A DNA stretch of 64,000 nt from Camellia lanceoleosa (GCA_025200525.1 CM045758.1:164760261-164824260); one strand, 5' to 3'. Counted from the stretch's first letter, positions 1 to 11,200 are shown. The notes: generated by a model not told the origin, from the sequence alone. Program-made: numbers and translations.

Positions 1-214
1 CTCACAATGCCATAGCGGTGCGCTTGCCCTCCTGGGTTATGACCTATATATGTGCATAACGTATACATTAGTTCTTTTTTTTCTTTCTTTCATTATTTCC
101 TGCATCATTTACTTCGAACGAATTTACAGGCATCTTAGGGACATCAAACACATATTTCAAAAATACCAGAGGGTTAAGCATGCAAAACGGAGCGAACAAA
201 ATTTTACAACTTGG

Positions 215-270
215 GCCGCACGTGCGGCTGTGAGCCCCGCACGTGCGGCAGTGATCCCCACACGTGCGGC
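215..270. repeat. Three 21-bp units with CACGTG palindromes
   Basis: GCCGCACGTGCGGC (215-228), CCGCACGTGCGG (237-248) and CACGTG (261-266) have centres 21 bp apart. Each holds a G-box core CACGTG. They sit about 1 kb from the LTR terminus at 1232, the same slot occupied by a different palindrome family in the related LTR at 13685-16186. Confidence 0.85.
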
Positions 271-866
271 GATTCTGGGCAGTGCAGTCCGAAATTTCCA
301 AACAAATACATTTTTGGTGAGTATTCTTGAGGCTCAAAATAGATCTTTTAATTATTAAAACATGGGTCAAAAATCATGTAAATAGAAGCTACAACATAGA
401 TCAATCTACATACAATTTGGATCTTTAATCTTAACTCACAAACACAACTCAACTTCGTAATATTCCCATCTTCACATACACATAGACATATATACCTACA
501 TGGTCATTTATCTACATAACCAAGTTCAAGGATCTTAATTGAAGAAATGAGATGTGATTCCCACTAGATAATTCAATGAAACTCCAAATCAACCAACTCA
601 AGAAACGTTATTCTAATTAATCATTTAACACATGCTTGTTCCATATTATAAACCCTAACTTGCATAACATAAGGAATTCCTACTCAATTATCAAAGAGAG
701 GGTCCATTGGAATGAATTATACATACCTTAAATTAGAATCTTTATAACCCCTTTTAATTTCTTAATCTTCCTCCTTGATGAACTCCCTCACAAACCCTTC
801 TCCTCTCTAATTCTCTCTCTCTCAGGAGATATTTGTATAAGGCTCCAAGTCAAAGAGTTAAAATAT

Positions 867-915
867 GCACACACACACACACACATACACACACACACAT
901 ATATATATATATATA
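867..915. repeat. (AC)n-(AT)n microsatellite
   Basis: A run of CA dinucleotides passes directly into a run of AT dinucleotides. Simple repeat inside the LTR fragment. Confidence 0.95.
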
Positions 916-1235
916 GTTGAATAAGATGAAATTTAATCAATTTAATCATCCCAAATCAAATTTTCACAAAAATGCTTATTATGACTTAAAAATTATGCTG
1001 ATCTCAAATGTAAAATAAATTTCAGATTATCAAGCCTTTAAGGCGTTCAATTTCTAATCTGAACATTATAATTGTGACAGATATTTTTCTTATTAACAGA
1101 TATACATCCATAAACATAAGATTCACTTCATTAAACTTACTTTCACATAAAATTTTACAATAAGTATTTAGATGCACAGAATAAGGGACCGAAAGTGTAT
1201 CAGGAAATATGTACGAGGGTCGGGTTATTACATGG

Positions 1236-1580
1236 AAGTTGACATCAATGATGTAAACATTCACATTACTGTTCAGTAATGCACAAACACACATTAGTAG
1301 ACACTGCTGTAAACATTCACATCAGTGTAGATTGATGTGATGGTAGCACCAAAACAAATTTGGAACATTTACATTACTAGGCAATGGTGTGGAAGTTGAC
1401 ATCAATAATGTGAACATTCACATTACTGTTCAGTAATGTATAAACACACATTATTAGCTACTGGTGTAAACATTCACATCAGTCTTAACTGATGTAAACA
1501 TTCACATTACTGGCCACTGGTGTAAACATTCACATCAGTGTTAATTGATGTGAACATTCATATTACTGACATTTGTTATT
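1236..1580. repeat. Palindrome-rich intron/5' segment of MULE
   Basis: Contains many variants of TGTGAACATTCACAT. A roughly 60-bp segment at about 1232-1295 is repeated at 1391-1454 with few changes. It lies directly upstream of the likely 3' splice site TGTTTCAG at 1581-1588. Confidence 0.85.
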
Positions 1581-1588
1581 TGTTTCAG

Positions 1589-4443
1589 TATTGGTTGTGT
1601 GAACATATAACAATCTTACAACCCCGCAACCCCAATGCCATTCCACGATGTGTAAAGTGGGACCTCACAGCCTTACATAGCAACATGAAGTCCATATCTT
1701 TGGCTAAGCTTAGTTTAAATGAGATAGAAGTACAACCAAAAATATTGTGCCCATTCACATAGTGAGACAAGGAACTATCTAACTAACATAATGTCTCTAA
1801 CTGCAGGTATATGGCGGCGAGCTAATGGCATCCCCAACTAAAGCGAACATGTACCATCAAACAAAATTGAATGTGGAGCCCAAACCTGAGATTTTGTCAA
1901 GTACACCAGCAAAGAAAGATGAAAGCAAAAATAGTCAACGCAGTGACGACAAGGATGGATTTTCTGTCGATGCAATAGAACTGAATGAAGTTGGACATGA
2001 TATCAACCCCAGCTGTAACATCCCCAATGCTGAGAGAGGTATCATCATAGCACAACCAACTGAGCCAGACATTGTGGATGTACTTATAAAAGAAAACTAA
2101 AAAGCTTGGGGTCTTGTACAACAATGGGAAGTGAAATACAAACAGTTGGAAGAATCATGGGGGTTGAGGACAAGGGTGATTGCTACCCTTGAAGCCAAAC
2201 TATTTCACCAATCGGGCCCATCCGATATGGACATGGACATGAAGAATTGCATGGAGTGGAAAGATAAAGAAATTCAGCGGCTGACAAAGTTGGTCGTGAA
2301 CTTGGAATGTGAAAAAATAATTCTTCAAGACCTTTTTGACGATCAGTCGGTCCACATTATCACTCAAGTTGAAGCACAAAAGGCTCATGATAGCCTTAAG
2401 AAGCATCCCACTGCAGCATTGGAACACATTATCAGCCCACCGTCGAGGGTAAAACGCATCAAGCAGAAAGTAAGGAAAGAGCACCGGTTGGATGAGTTTG
2501 AATACCTCAACTTGCCTGGTCAAAAGAAAGGAAAAGAGGGAGTCGAAGAGCAATCTCATGCAGTCCAAATTGCACAAGATTTAGACAAGCATCCACAGAA
2601 AATGAGCCAACAAAAAAAAAAGAAGTTAACCTTGAACAACAAACTGAAGGTTTGGGCCAGCATGAGCAAACTCAACAAGCAGAAGGTCCAAAATTTGCAC
2701 AAGAACGACGGTGATGAGTAAGTGATCTTACATATCCCTAACTGAATTTTTCTTTTTTCCTCATGTTTAGTTCACATACATACTTAATAAATTAGATAAT
2801 TTCATAAATGTGCAATGTTGACATTAACATTTTCTGTAATCACAATGCACAAGTTGCTAGTGTGGTGAGGGGACTCAAAGACTAAAGATGTGTATTTTGA
2901 TGACATCATACATATCATCAAGGAAGAATCAATAACCAACAACGTATGGCAACTGTAAATATGTACAAAACACACACACACACGCACGCACAGACACACA
3001 CACTGTAAAGACACTATAAATAAGCCACCCCTTTGTTTCTGTAGGTGATAGATGCATATGGTGAAATTCTACTTGAACTACAAGGGCTAGTCAACCCAAG
3101 TTTGGAGAATTCAACATTCATCTTTACAAGCACATGTTTGGTAACCACTAGACTTTTGCTTTGTTTATGTTTCAATAGATATGAATGTTCATCTCAGCAT
3201 TATATGCTTACATTGCTAACTTAAATGATAGGCAAATGTGAATGTTAACAACAACATAAAAATGACAGATGAGAAGATGCACATTGACAGATGTGAACAT
3301 TAACATCATTCGCAGTGAAAATTATATGCTTATTATGTTGTTAACTTAAATGATACACAAATGTGAATGTTAACAACAACATAATATAACAGGTGTGAAC
3401 ATTCACATCTGTAATACATTGCATGACTGTTTCACAAATTAATAGATGTAAACATTCATATCACTAATCAGTAACAGATGTGAACATTCACATCATTCAC
3501 ATCACTAATCATTAATAGATGTGAACATTCACATCAGTAACATCACTCACATTAACAGATGTGAACATTCACATCATTCACATCACTCACCATTAGCACA
3601 TGTGAACATTCACATCACTCACATTAACAGATGTGAACATTCACATCAGTAACATCACTCACCATTAGCAGATGTGAACATTCACATCATTCACATCGAA
3701 CATTGATATAAATACTACGTACATCATTGTACGCCCTTTGTGTGCAGAAAATCATGCAAGAGTACCCCCCTCCCACAAGAGAAATAAACTGATTAATGTA
3801 CACATCAAGGAGTATCAAGGCCAGAGATTCTTAATCTTCCCAATACACGACAACTTCCACTGGACAATTGTTGTGTACGACGTGACAGAGAATGTATGGA
3901 GGCATTATAACTCGCTGCGCCCAAGAGAAGGCATACATAACCCACATATTAACAAGGCACAAATAGTAGTAAGTGGCTGACACATATAATACTTGTATGA
4001 TGTGTAATATTGGAACTTGGACGTATGTACTGTGTTGGTTGGTGCCTAATATGAAATTTCATTGTTAGTAGAAGGACTACATCGAGGCTTTGGTGCGCAA
4101 CATTGGACCATCATCACCATTATTGACCAAATTATCAAGCCAAAATACTTCACAAACAATCATATCAATAGACATCTGTCCTCAGTAAGCATCAAATTTG
4201 TAAGCCTAAAATCGATTTGTACACATGTTCCACAACCATTAACCACCTAATTTTCAAAATCTAACAAGAATTTTGCATTTTCAGGGTGAATTGGGGACCT
4301 GCAGTTTGTTACATTATGAGGGCACAAGTATACCGTGAAGACATTGTTGCCAGCCTAGATTGCTTTGAATGGTGTCAAATAAGAGACTCATTAGTACACC
4401 TTTTTCTGAACTACAGAAAGACATTGCAATGTGAAAACCTATA
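1589..4443 (+). pseudogene. DUF1985/Ulp1-like protease of MULE, broken
   Basis: Family: C48 (Ulp1) cysteine proteases, which cut SUMO from proteins; plant MULEs carry copies fused to DUF1985. Exons read by eye: 1589-about 1760 (LCEHITILQPRNPNAIPR, like the DUF1985 end), 1807-about 2717 (charged linker), 3045-3140 (VIDAYGEILLELQ), 3749-3968 (catalytic His in NFHWTIVVYD and the following Asp), 4072-4184 (ends CPQ with donor GTAAGC), 4285-4443 (WGPAVCYIMRAQVYRED, stop TAG). Breaks: the 5' end is lost at the LTR insertion; TAA at 2098-2100 interrupts the linker exon; and where the family has the nucleophile Asp-Cys-Gly the sequence reads Asn-Trp-Gly (4289-4297). The intron 3141-3748 is full of the MULE palindrome. 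Several exon junctions do not keep phase perfectly, so boundaries are provisional. Identity is secure to family level; inactivity is likely. Confidence 0.7.
3233..3700. repeat. Palindrome array in Ulp1 intron
   Basis: Six copies of (G/C)ATGTGAACATTCACATC start at 3477, 3518, 3558, 3598, 3630 and 3671, so the period is mostly 40-41 bp. Looser variants extend left to 3233. Arms GATGTGAA/TTCACATC are perfect 8-mers around a CA centre. Confidence 0.95.
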
Positions 4444-4664
4444 GGTGGGGGGTGTCCACCTATCATTGTTACCCAAACTGTTATCCAAATTTAAGACAAT
4501 TTAGTGTCAATAGGTTTTACATATTGGAAGTCTATATCACTGCTTGTACAGATATTTTTCAGTCAATATATATATATATATATATATGCATTTTCAAGCC
4601 TATTTTGCGTTGGTCATACACATTGAGATTGTATTTTCTTTTCTTTTCTTTTTTTTGACACATA

Positions 4665-5065
4665 ACATGATGTGAATGTTCACATCACAGAATGATCGTA
4701 CACTTTCTTATGTTTTAAACCATACTACATGGATATAAATATTGCTTAAAGTGTTCGTGTAACACAATATGACAGATGTGAATATAATATTTCTTAACAC
4801 AAGTCAATATTCACATCTATTAATTTGATGATGTGAATATTCACATCATAGCTTCTGATTACTTGAATGGCAGCAACAATGTCATGAATATTCACATCTT
4901 ATGAGTTGATGATGTGAATGGTTACATTGATGTAAACGTTCATGTCATCTACTTTGATGCTGTTAACAGTAACAAGAAAGTGAACATTCACACCACAGAA
5001 ATGTTTAAAAGTTCAACCCATGTGCAATTATTCACATAATGTGATTATATTACACAAGTGTGAAA
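4665..5065. repeat. Palindrome variants between convergent genes
   Basis: Copies such as GATGTGAATGTTCACATC and GATGTGAATATTCACATC lie between the ends of the Ulp1 and transposase relics. An (AT)n microsatellite (4569-4587) lies just before. The rest of 4444-5287 shows no coding sequence. Confidence 0.85.
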
Positions 5066-5964
5066 GTTAACATCATGCATTCATCCAAAACACAACAACA
5101 TAAATGTTAGATTGGTACATTAAAAAATTAAAAACAAAACACAAATCAAAGACTAATGCATTATTATGTTGGCCAACGCAACGTAATCTTATTGCAACAT
5201 AATCTTTGCCAACCGACACAATCTTATTTCAAAAATGAATATAAGAATCCAATGTAAAACACAATGTTGAAATGAAAAATGTACATCCTATATCGGTTCC
5301 GTACATGATTTCTGATTATGACTCCCCAACTTATCACATCTCTCGCACCTTATTTGCTTCAGTTTCTCACTCCTTAATGGGATCCTATTCTTTTTCGGCC
5401 TTCCGGGTGGTCTTTTCACAGTTGGCGGATATATAGTGAAGTCCGTGGGATCAAAAGGCGGCTTCTCTACCGATGGTATAGGGAATATGGCACCCGAATA
5501 GGCTGCACGATATGTCTCTATATGAAAGTAATGTTCCACACAATCATTGAGATTGTAACGGCTCTTCTGAATGGCAATAACAGCATGGTCACATAGGAAT
5601 CCGTTGATTTGCTATTTGAAGCAAGAACATATATGCCTCGCAACATCAACAGTAACAGATGGTATCGAATGAACTTCAAACACATCTTCATTGGCTTTGC
5701 TAACTTGCTAAGACCTATTTTCATTGAACGAATCCATAAGCCTTGTTTCGAATGTAGGACAAATAAGTTCATTCCATTTGTTTGCTTGGTCACGCCGTGC
5801 AGACATTTGCTGCATCAACTGAGTACGAATTATGTCCACCATTTGAGTGATAGGAAGATTAAGTGCTTCTTTAATCCAATTATTAAATAACTCCACCACA
5901 TTGGATGCCATCTCCCCATAACACATGCCCCTGCACAACATCACAAACATTGTACAATACGGAA

Positions 5965-6230
5965 TTTAACAGGTCTGAACATTCACGTTGACAGATGTGA
6001 ACATTAACATCATTCCCAGTGAACATTATATGCTTATTATGTTGTCAACTTAAATTATAGACAGATGTAAATGTTAACAACAACAAAATATGACAAGTGT
6101 CAACATTCAAATCTGTAATACATTGCAAAACTGTTTGACAAATTAACAGATGTAAACATTCACATCATTCACATCAGTCATCTTTAGCAAATGTGAACAT
6201 TCACATCATTTACATTGAACATGAAACACA
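5965..6230. repeat. Palindrome variants in transposase intron
   Basis: Inside the intron 5931-6320. Shares a stretch around 'cagtgaacattatatgcttattatgttgt' style sequence with the Ulp1 intron near 3310, so the two introns are partly duplicated from a common source. Confidence 0.85.
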
Positions 6231-6839
6231 ATTAGAAAATTGCTACCATTCTAAATTAAAAATTCACATCGCTACCATTCTAAACTTCACAAATGGAACA
6301 CCTTAGGAAACTATTATTACCTGAAATACGAATTTGCCTAGTGCTCAGGTGCAAAGTCCTTGAAAAAATTATGAGCTTGTGGTTTACCTTCCTCTTTTAA
6401 TTTTGCAAGCTTTTCATGGAACCCTACCACAGTTGGCTCGTAAGCACAGTCACCCAAACTACTTATTTGGTGATTCCTGAATCCATTATCAATTCCTTTC
6501 ATCCGGTCTCTTAAATTGCTCTTCAAGTGTTGTAAGCAATAACCGTGATGAGCCGATGGGAACACCTTTGGTATAGCTTCTAACAGACCAAGATTACGAT
6601 TCGAAATAAAAGTAATCTGGCGCTTACCATCAACAACCTTCTCAAGTTCATGCAAGAACCACGACCAATTGGCCGTGGTCTCTGAATCAACAATCGCAAA
6701 TGCAACAGGAAACAGACTTACAACACAACACCAATACACAACTATTCACAATATTCCAAAGTGAATAGAAAACAGTATAAACGAAATAGGTCATGTAAAT
6801 GTTTATATCTACATTGCCTTATTACTATTGTTATTTTTG

Positions 6840-7095
6840 GATTCGGGTTTGTAAACATCAACAATGTGAGCATGCACATTAACGACCATTAATAATTCAT
6901 TGTTAATTATTGAGTCATTGATAATGTAAACATTCACAATAATGTTCATTAATGGATCAACTGACATTAGTATACACTGATGTGAACATTCACATCAGTG
7001 TATACTAATGTGAATGTTCACATTACTGTCATTAGCAGACACAGATGTGAACATTCACATCAATGCATACTAATGTTAATATTCACATTACTTAT
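6840..7095. repeat. Palindrome variants with a 48-bp inverted repeat
   Basis: Inside the other transposase intron. Positions 6964-6986 and 6989-7011 are perfect 23-bp inverted arms separated only by CA. Shorter copies flank it. Confidence 0.95.
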
Positions 7096-8344
7096 AATTT
7101 CTCAATCACTCATTTGTCCAGACTATGCTGCACAGAATGAATATTGACATGAATAGACAGCTAAAAAAAATACTAACCATTGTTTCGGTCTTTCGCCGTT
7201 GTAGCAAGTAGCTGACCTTTGTACTTTCCTTTAAGGAATGTTCCATCCAGGAATAATAAAGGCCGACAAGAATTGAACCCAGAAATACACACAGCGAATG
7301 ACACAAAGAAACGAAAAAACTGTTGACTACTTGCTTTATAGTCAATATTGACGTAACTCCCCGGATTGTATCGCATCACAGCATCCGAATACCACCGCAG
7401 CTGGTCAAACGATAATGAGTGATCTCCATGAATACCAGCCTTTGCTTTCTCCACACCCAACCATACGACATAATAACTCACATCTAGCCCATAATCTCTC
7501 TTCAAAATAGTCACCACCTCACACGGCCGAGTCAACGGCTTGTCCCTCACAATTTCAGATATGGTACTCGACACCAAATCCAAACTAACTCGCAGATTCT
7601 TCGATGTTCGGACATCCGTACCACAACTATGCACATCACTAAACCTCTTGATGTAGAAAAAACTATTTGCTCGTTGTGCTCTACAATGTATAGCCCACAA
7701 GCAGCCTCTCTCCTCACACATCGCACACACAGCAGTAACTCTTGTTGTCTCGTTCTTGACATACGTAAACTGAAACCCACATTGGATGGCATACTTACAT
7801 AAAACATCACGAAATTCTTGTGCACCTCCAACAAACGGTTGTCCCACATGCGTAATACCATTTGCCTAAGGGGCTAATAACAACACTTTCTCCTTATGGT
7901 GGCAAAATCTCCATAGCGCATCAATATCTTCCTCAACCCCCACACGCAGTGATCCCGAGCTACTTGACTGACCAATATCACTTTTCAACTCAACCACAAC
8001 TTCTACACGTTGTACCCCCATTGATTTAGCAAGCAGTAACATGTTCTGAAATTCTTCCTCATTGTCCAAATCACACCTATTAATCCCAGGTAACTGACAG
8101 AACAATGAAATAGAACCAGCAGACAACTCCCCCCATTTTTCACACAAACAGTCCACCAAACGCAAATAACACAATGCGCAGGCAGCATTTATTACAGTGG
8201 TACTGCAACCATATGTACACACTAACATCATAAAAGTATCCATATCCTGTAAAAATACAACTACACAACAATACAACAATCAACAATAATCCAAACCGAT
8301 ATGAAAATTCACATTGTGCAAAAATCAGATAAATACGTGTACAG

Positions 8345-8840
8345 TTCAAGTGTTACATCCATAATTCACATTAACAAGATGTGAATATTCACATTGATAC
8401 ATATACTTTGAATTATATCACCCACACAAAGCATCATTAAGCAAATATCAAAGTAAAGTGAGAACATCTACATTATTCACATAATATTACCACAATGTAA
8501 ACATTTACATTGACACATATACTCTGAATTATATCACCCACACAGAGTCTCATTAAGCAAACATCAAAGTAAAATGCAAACATCCACATTCTTCACGTAA
8601 TACTAACATGATGTAAACATTCACATTGTTCCACAAACTCTGAATTATAGCAGATCCACATTCATCACTAATCTGATGACCTCCCCTCCACAGGACCACG
8701 ATGTAAACATTCACATTGATCCATATACTCTGAATTATATCACTCACACAGAGCCTCATTATGGATACATCAAAGTAAAGGGAATATTATAACATTCTTC
8801 ACATAATTTGAATGACCTCCCCTCCACAGGACCACGTATG
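8345..8840. repeat. Upstream direct repeats of about 110-125 bp
   Basis: Three to four degenerate units upstream of the transposase, each with GATGTAAACATTCACATTG-like sequence, 'actctgaattatatcac' and 'catcaaagtaaa'. A further line, 'gacctcccctccacagg', occurs at about 8679 and 8816. Position suggests promoter or subterminal sequence; function unknown. Confidence 0.8.
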
Positions 8841-10170
8841 ATGCATGTAATTAAAAAAACAGAACATCCGATCTATAGCAATCAAAAAACATAGCATCTG
8901 ATCCATCCCAGAAATCAAAACATAAAGTGAACATGTATTCACAACCAAAATGATACTAACCTTAATCATGCAATCCTACAATTGTCCAGAAACTCGAAAA
9001 CAACCACTTTGAAGTAGTTATACTCCAGAAAATATGAGAACCGAACAATATGAAATTCGTCGTCTTCACTTGAAAATCACCGAACCAGAGCAACAATGAA
9101 ACTCTAGCACAGCAAAGCCTTAGAACGATAGAACGATAGCATGCAAGATAGAAACGTATCCATTTGAATTAGAATGATAGAAACTGCCAAAACTAAATCA
9201 CGAAATCACAGGAACGTGTTACGTATTAACACAGTGTATACATATATATATAAGGGCATAATAGTCCATGTAAAAATATAAAATTAGAAAAATAGACTTT
9301 ATGGAATAAAAAGAAAAGTATATGGGACTAATCAGGTTATAATATTCCTTTGTGGACTTAATAGGTTATAACAACTCTAAGATGGATTTATCAATAAAAA
9401 TCCCTTGTTAAAAACAGCAAGAAAAATGATCATTATGCAAATGATCATTATGTATAATATTTTTTTTCATTATTTTGATAATGCTGCCCATGTAAACGAG
9501 TCTGCTGGAGCAAATTTGTGCCTTACTAATACATACAATTTACCCACTAAAAAAACTTTGCTTTCCCTAACTCCTGTGTAACCTACTATCTGGGAATTAA
9601 GAAGAGCAACAATAATGATAACCTTACAAGAACCAAAAAGTGTACAGGCTATGTTTTTAAGAGTTTACCTCCCTGCTATAGAGCAGCAACAGATTGAAAT
9701 TCAAACAAGAAACAGATGGAAATTCAACATAGCAACAGATAGAAATTCAGCACAAAAAATAAATACAGCACAACAAACATAAGGCAATTCAACCTTTCTC
9801 ACAACTAGCTAGAGAACATCTACATATATATAGAAGTCTTCACCATTCACCTACTATTCATATTCAAGATTGAATTCAATTAACATTCAACCATTCAACT
9901 AACATTCAACAAGTCAACCATTCACCTACCATTCAACTGAGAAAATGCCACCTACCCACCAACCATTCAACCATTCAACTAACAAAGTCCAACAAAATAT
10001 TAATAAAAGTCCAAATAATAACGAGTCCAACATAAAAGTCCAACATAGTCAATATTAAAAAAAGAAAAAAAAATAATGAGTCCAACACAACATTCCACAA
10101 TTAATAATAAAAGTCTTAATAAAGTTCTTAAATATGAACTAGTTAGGAAATTCAGAAACATCCAACTTTA
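8841..10170. other. AT-rich non-coding DNA, right MULE flank
   Basis: No convincing gene. 8841-9235 probably still belongs to the MULE (transposase 5' region). 9236-9410 has an (AT)n run and ordinary AT-rich sequence. 9680-10120 is rich in short direct repeats such as 'cattcaac' and 'gtccaaca'. Confidence 0.6.
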
Positions 10171-10177
10171 GAAACAA

Positions 10178-11200
10178 TTAGCCGCGATAACCTGTGGTGG
10201 CCTTCTCCATCTCAATCTCTAACTTTAGAAACCTCAAGCGAACTTCATCCGTAGGAAGAGTCATGAAGCACTGACGACGCTTGTCTCGTAAGAACAATCT
10301 GGCAGCCCATACATACAGCTCATCATCCAGGGATACACCAAGGATGCTTTCCAACTTCACCAAACATTCTGCAATTGAAGGATATCTTGATGAGGTCTGT
10401 GTTGAAGTTGCTAAAGATGACTCAACCACATTGACTATACAATCAAGTGTCTTGTTAAGTAGAGCTGCACCAGTAAATTTCTTCTTTGTCTTGCTCTTGG
10501 TTGATGAACCATCAGTATTTGATGAATGCTTTTTGTTTAACTCGGAATGATGAACCACCTCCAAATCATCATCATCATGAAATTCAGTATCATGTGAGGT
10601 ATGAAATTTCTCCACAGTCTCATCAGTGTGAGGCATAACCCCTGAGCTAGAATTGTATGCCCATTTTCCTGTAGCAGCTGCATCTGAGAATAGTATATCT
10701 AAGTCTTCATTGAATTGCAATGGGATACGCCAGAATTTAACAACGTTAGGATACCTTTGCAACAATTACAAAGGAAAATTTAACAATTTCAAGTAACAAA
10801 ATTTGGTCTGTTTAAACAAAAAAAAAAAACAAACAAACAAAATATGTACATTAAGCAATTCACTTACCTCCAATTTCTTGGTCTACCACTCATTAGATGC
10901 AGATATAGCTCTAGTCAATGTATCACAGCTTAAGCCTGTCTCAACCCTTAATAGATTATTCCACAAAAGCTAGTCTTTTTTCAACACATCCTAATGGTTT
11001 TTCATTTGTATTCGTTGGTATGCTTTTCCAAACATAGTTTTACACTTAGTTATTACATTTTCCCACCCGACCCTATCTAAGTGTATAGCAAGTCTGTGTC
11101 CAACCTTTACTTGCTCAACACAAAGCTTAACGAATGGTACTTGAGAGGATTTTCCTTTGTTCTTCCTATTTTCAGATTGTGTTTCCTCTTGGGTACTCAT
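10178..11200 (-). pseudogene. Myb/SANT-like DNA-binding protein, broken
   Basis: Resembles plant Myb/SANT-like proteins (Myb_DNA-bind_3 type, as in L10-interacting MYB-domain proteins), many of which accompany PIF/Harbinger transposons. Start chosen at ATG 11200 (MSTQEE). The domain begins FVKLCVEQVKVGHRL..GWENVI and continues over 11000-10867 (LLWNNLLRVETGLS), ending at a donor-like GTAAGT near 10867. The C-terminal exon (10756-10178) has a typical linker KFWRIPLQF..LDILF and a helical tail. TAG codons at 10991-10993, 10970-10972 and 10883-10885 stand where the family has Trp (NHW-D, K-D/E-W, EW-W). The last follows an intact Trp codon. The intron joining 10867 to 10756 does not keep phase cleanly. 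No Harbinger transposase is nearby. Confidence 0.7.

Larger units (their letters stand above)
1..1232 (-). mobile_element. LTR fragment, related to 13685-16186
   Basis: Seen: the stretch ends in GGGTTATTACA at 1232, so on the minus strand it begins TGTAATAACCC, matching the TG...CA rule. Its order of landmarks parallels the element at 13685-16186: CG-rich palindromes about 1 kb from this end, a CT-rich tract (about 800-830), a line similar to 'aatcaatttaatca', then the terminal GGTT..TTACA. No ORF here looks coding. Inference: it is the 5' part (minus orientation) of a long, non-coding Ty3/gypsy-like LTR whose other end lies outside the window. It abuts MULE sequence at 1233, where the sequence resumes inside a repeat that also occurs intact near 1391, so the LTR inserted into the MULE. 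Alternative: a non-LTR boundary that resembles TG...CA by chance. Confidence 0.5.
5288..8279 (-). pseudogene. MuDR-type MULE transposase, four amber stops
   Basis: Cut-and-paste DNA transposase of the MULE family. Minus-strand order: N-terminal region (8279 down to about 7850), MuDR DNA-binding domain (FRDVLCKYAIQCGFQFTYVK; zinc-binding-like CAMCEERGC), catalytic core with first Asp in LFLDGTFLKGKYKGQLL (about 7230), intron about 6740-7172, core with CLQHLKSNLRD, intron 6320-5931 (donor GTAATA, acceptor TGCAG; phase kept), SWIM zinc finger CSC...CDH (about 5630-5590), and a zinc-knuckle-like C-x2-C-x5-H-x4-C tail ending at 5288. Breaks: TAG at 7866-7868, 6338-6340, 5708-5710 and 5612-5614, the last three at places where the family has Trp. 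The second catalytic Asp (usual SDR) is Asn (6599-6601). I saw no frameshift, so decay is by point mutation. A domesticated FAR1/FHY3-like gene is unlikely because of the stops. Confidence 0.85.
1233..9235. mobile_element. Mutator-like element with Ulp1 and transposase
   Basis: The two gene relics are convergent: a Ulp1 protease-like gene on + (1589-4443) and a MuDR-type transposase on - (8279-5288). This gene pair is the hallmark of the MULE group known as KAONASHI in Arabidopsis and rice and CUMULE in melon (established family knowledge). The same short palindrome fills the spacers and introns of both genes, tying them to one element. I could not find terminal inverted repeats or a 9-bp target duplication, so both ends are approximate. 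The left end is replaced by the LTR at 1-1232, which removed the 5' part of the Ulp1 gene. The right end is set where palindromes and repeat units fade out. Non-TIR MULEs are known, so absence of obvious TIRs does not argue against the call. Confidence 0.75.

Noticed and set aside
1022..1294. 90-codon minus-strand ORF
   Set aside because: Spans the LTR/MULE junction, so it cannot be one gene.
3233..3700. Regularly spaced palindromes resembling a CRISPR array
   Set aside because: Plant DNA, linkers are themselves repeated, spacing varies, no cas genes; they lie in an intron of a MULE gene.
5288..8279. Domesticated FAR1/FHY3-like host gene
   Set aside because: Four in-frame stops, an altered catalytic residue and linkage to the MULE Ulp1 gene indicate a dead transposase.
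5612..10993. Stop-codon recoding (TAG read as Trp) as explanation of the ambers
   Set aside because: Other Trp codons in the same genes are TGG, the elements carry other damage, and deamination in a CA context is simpler.
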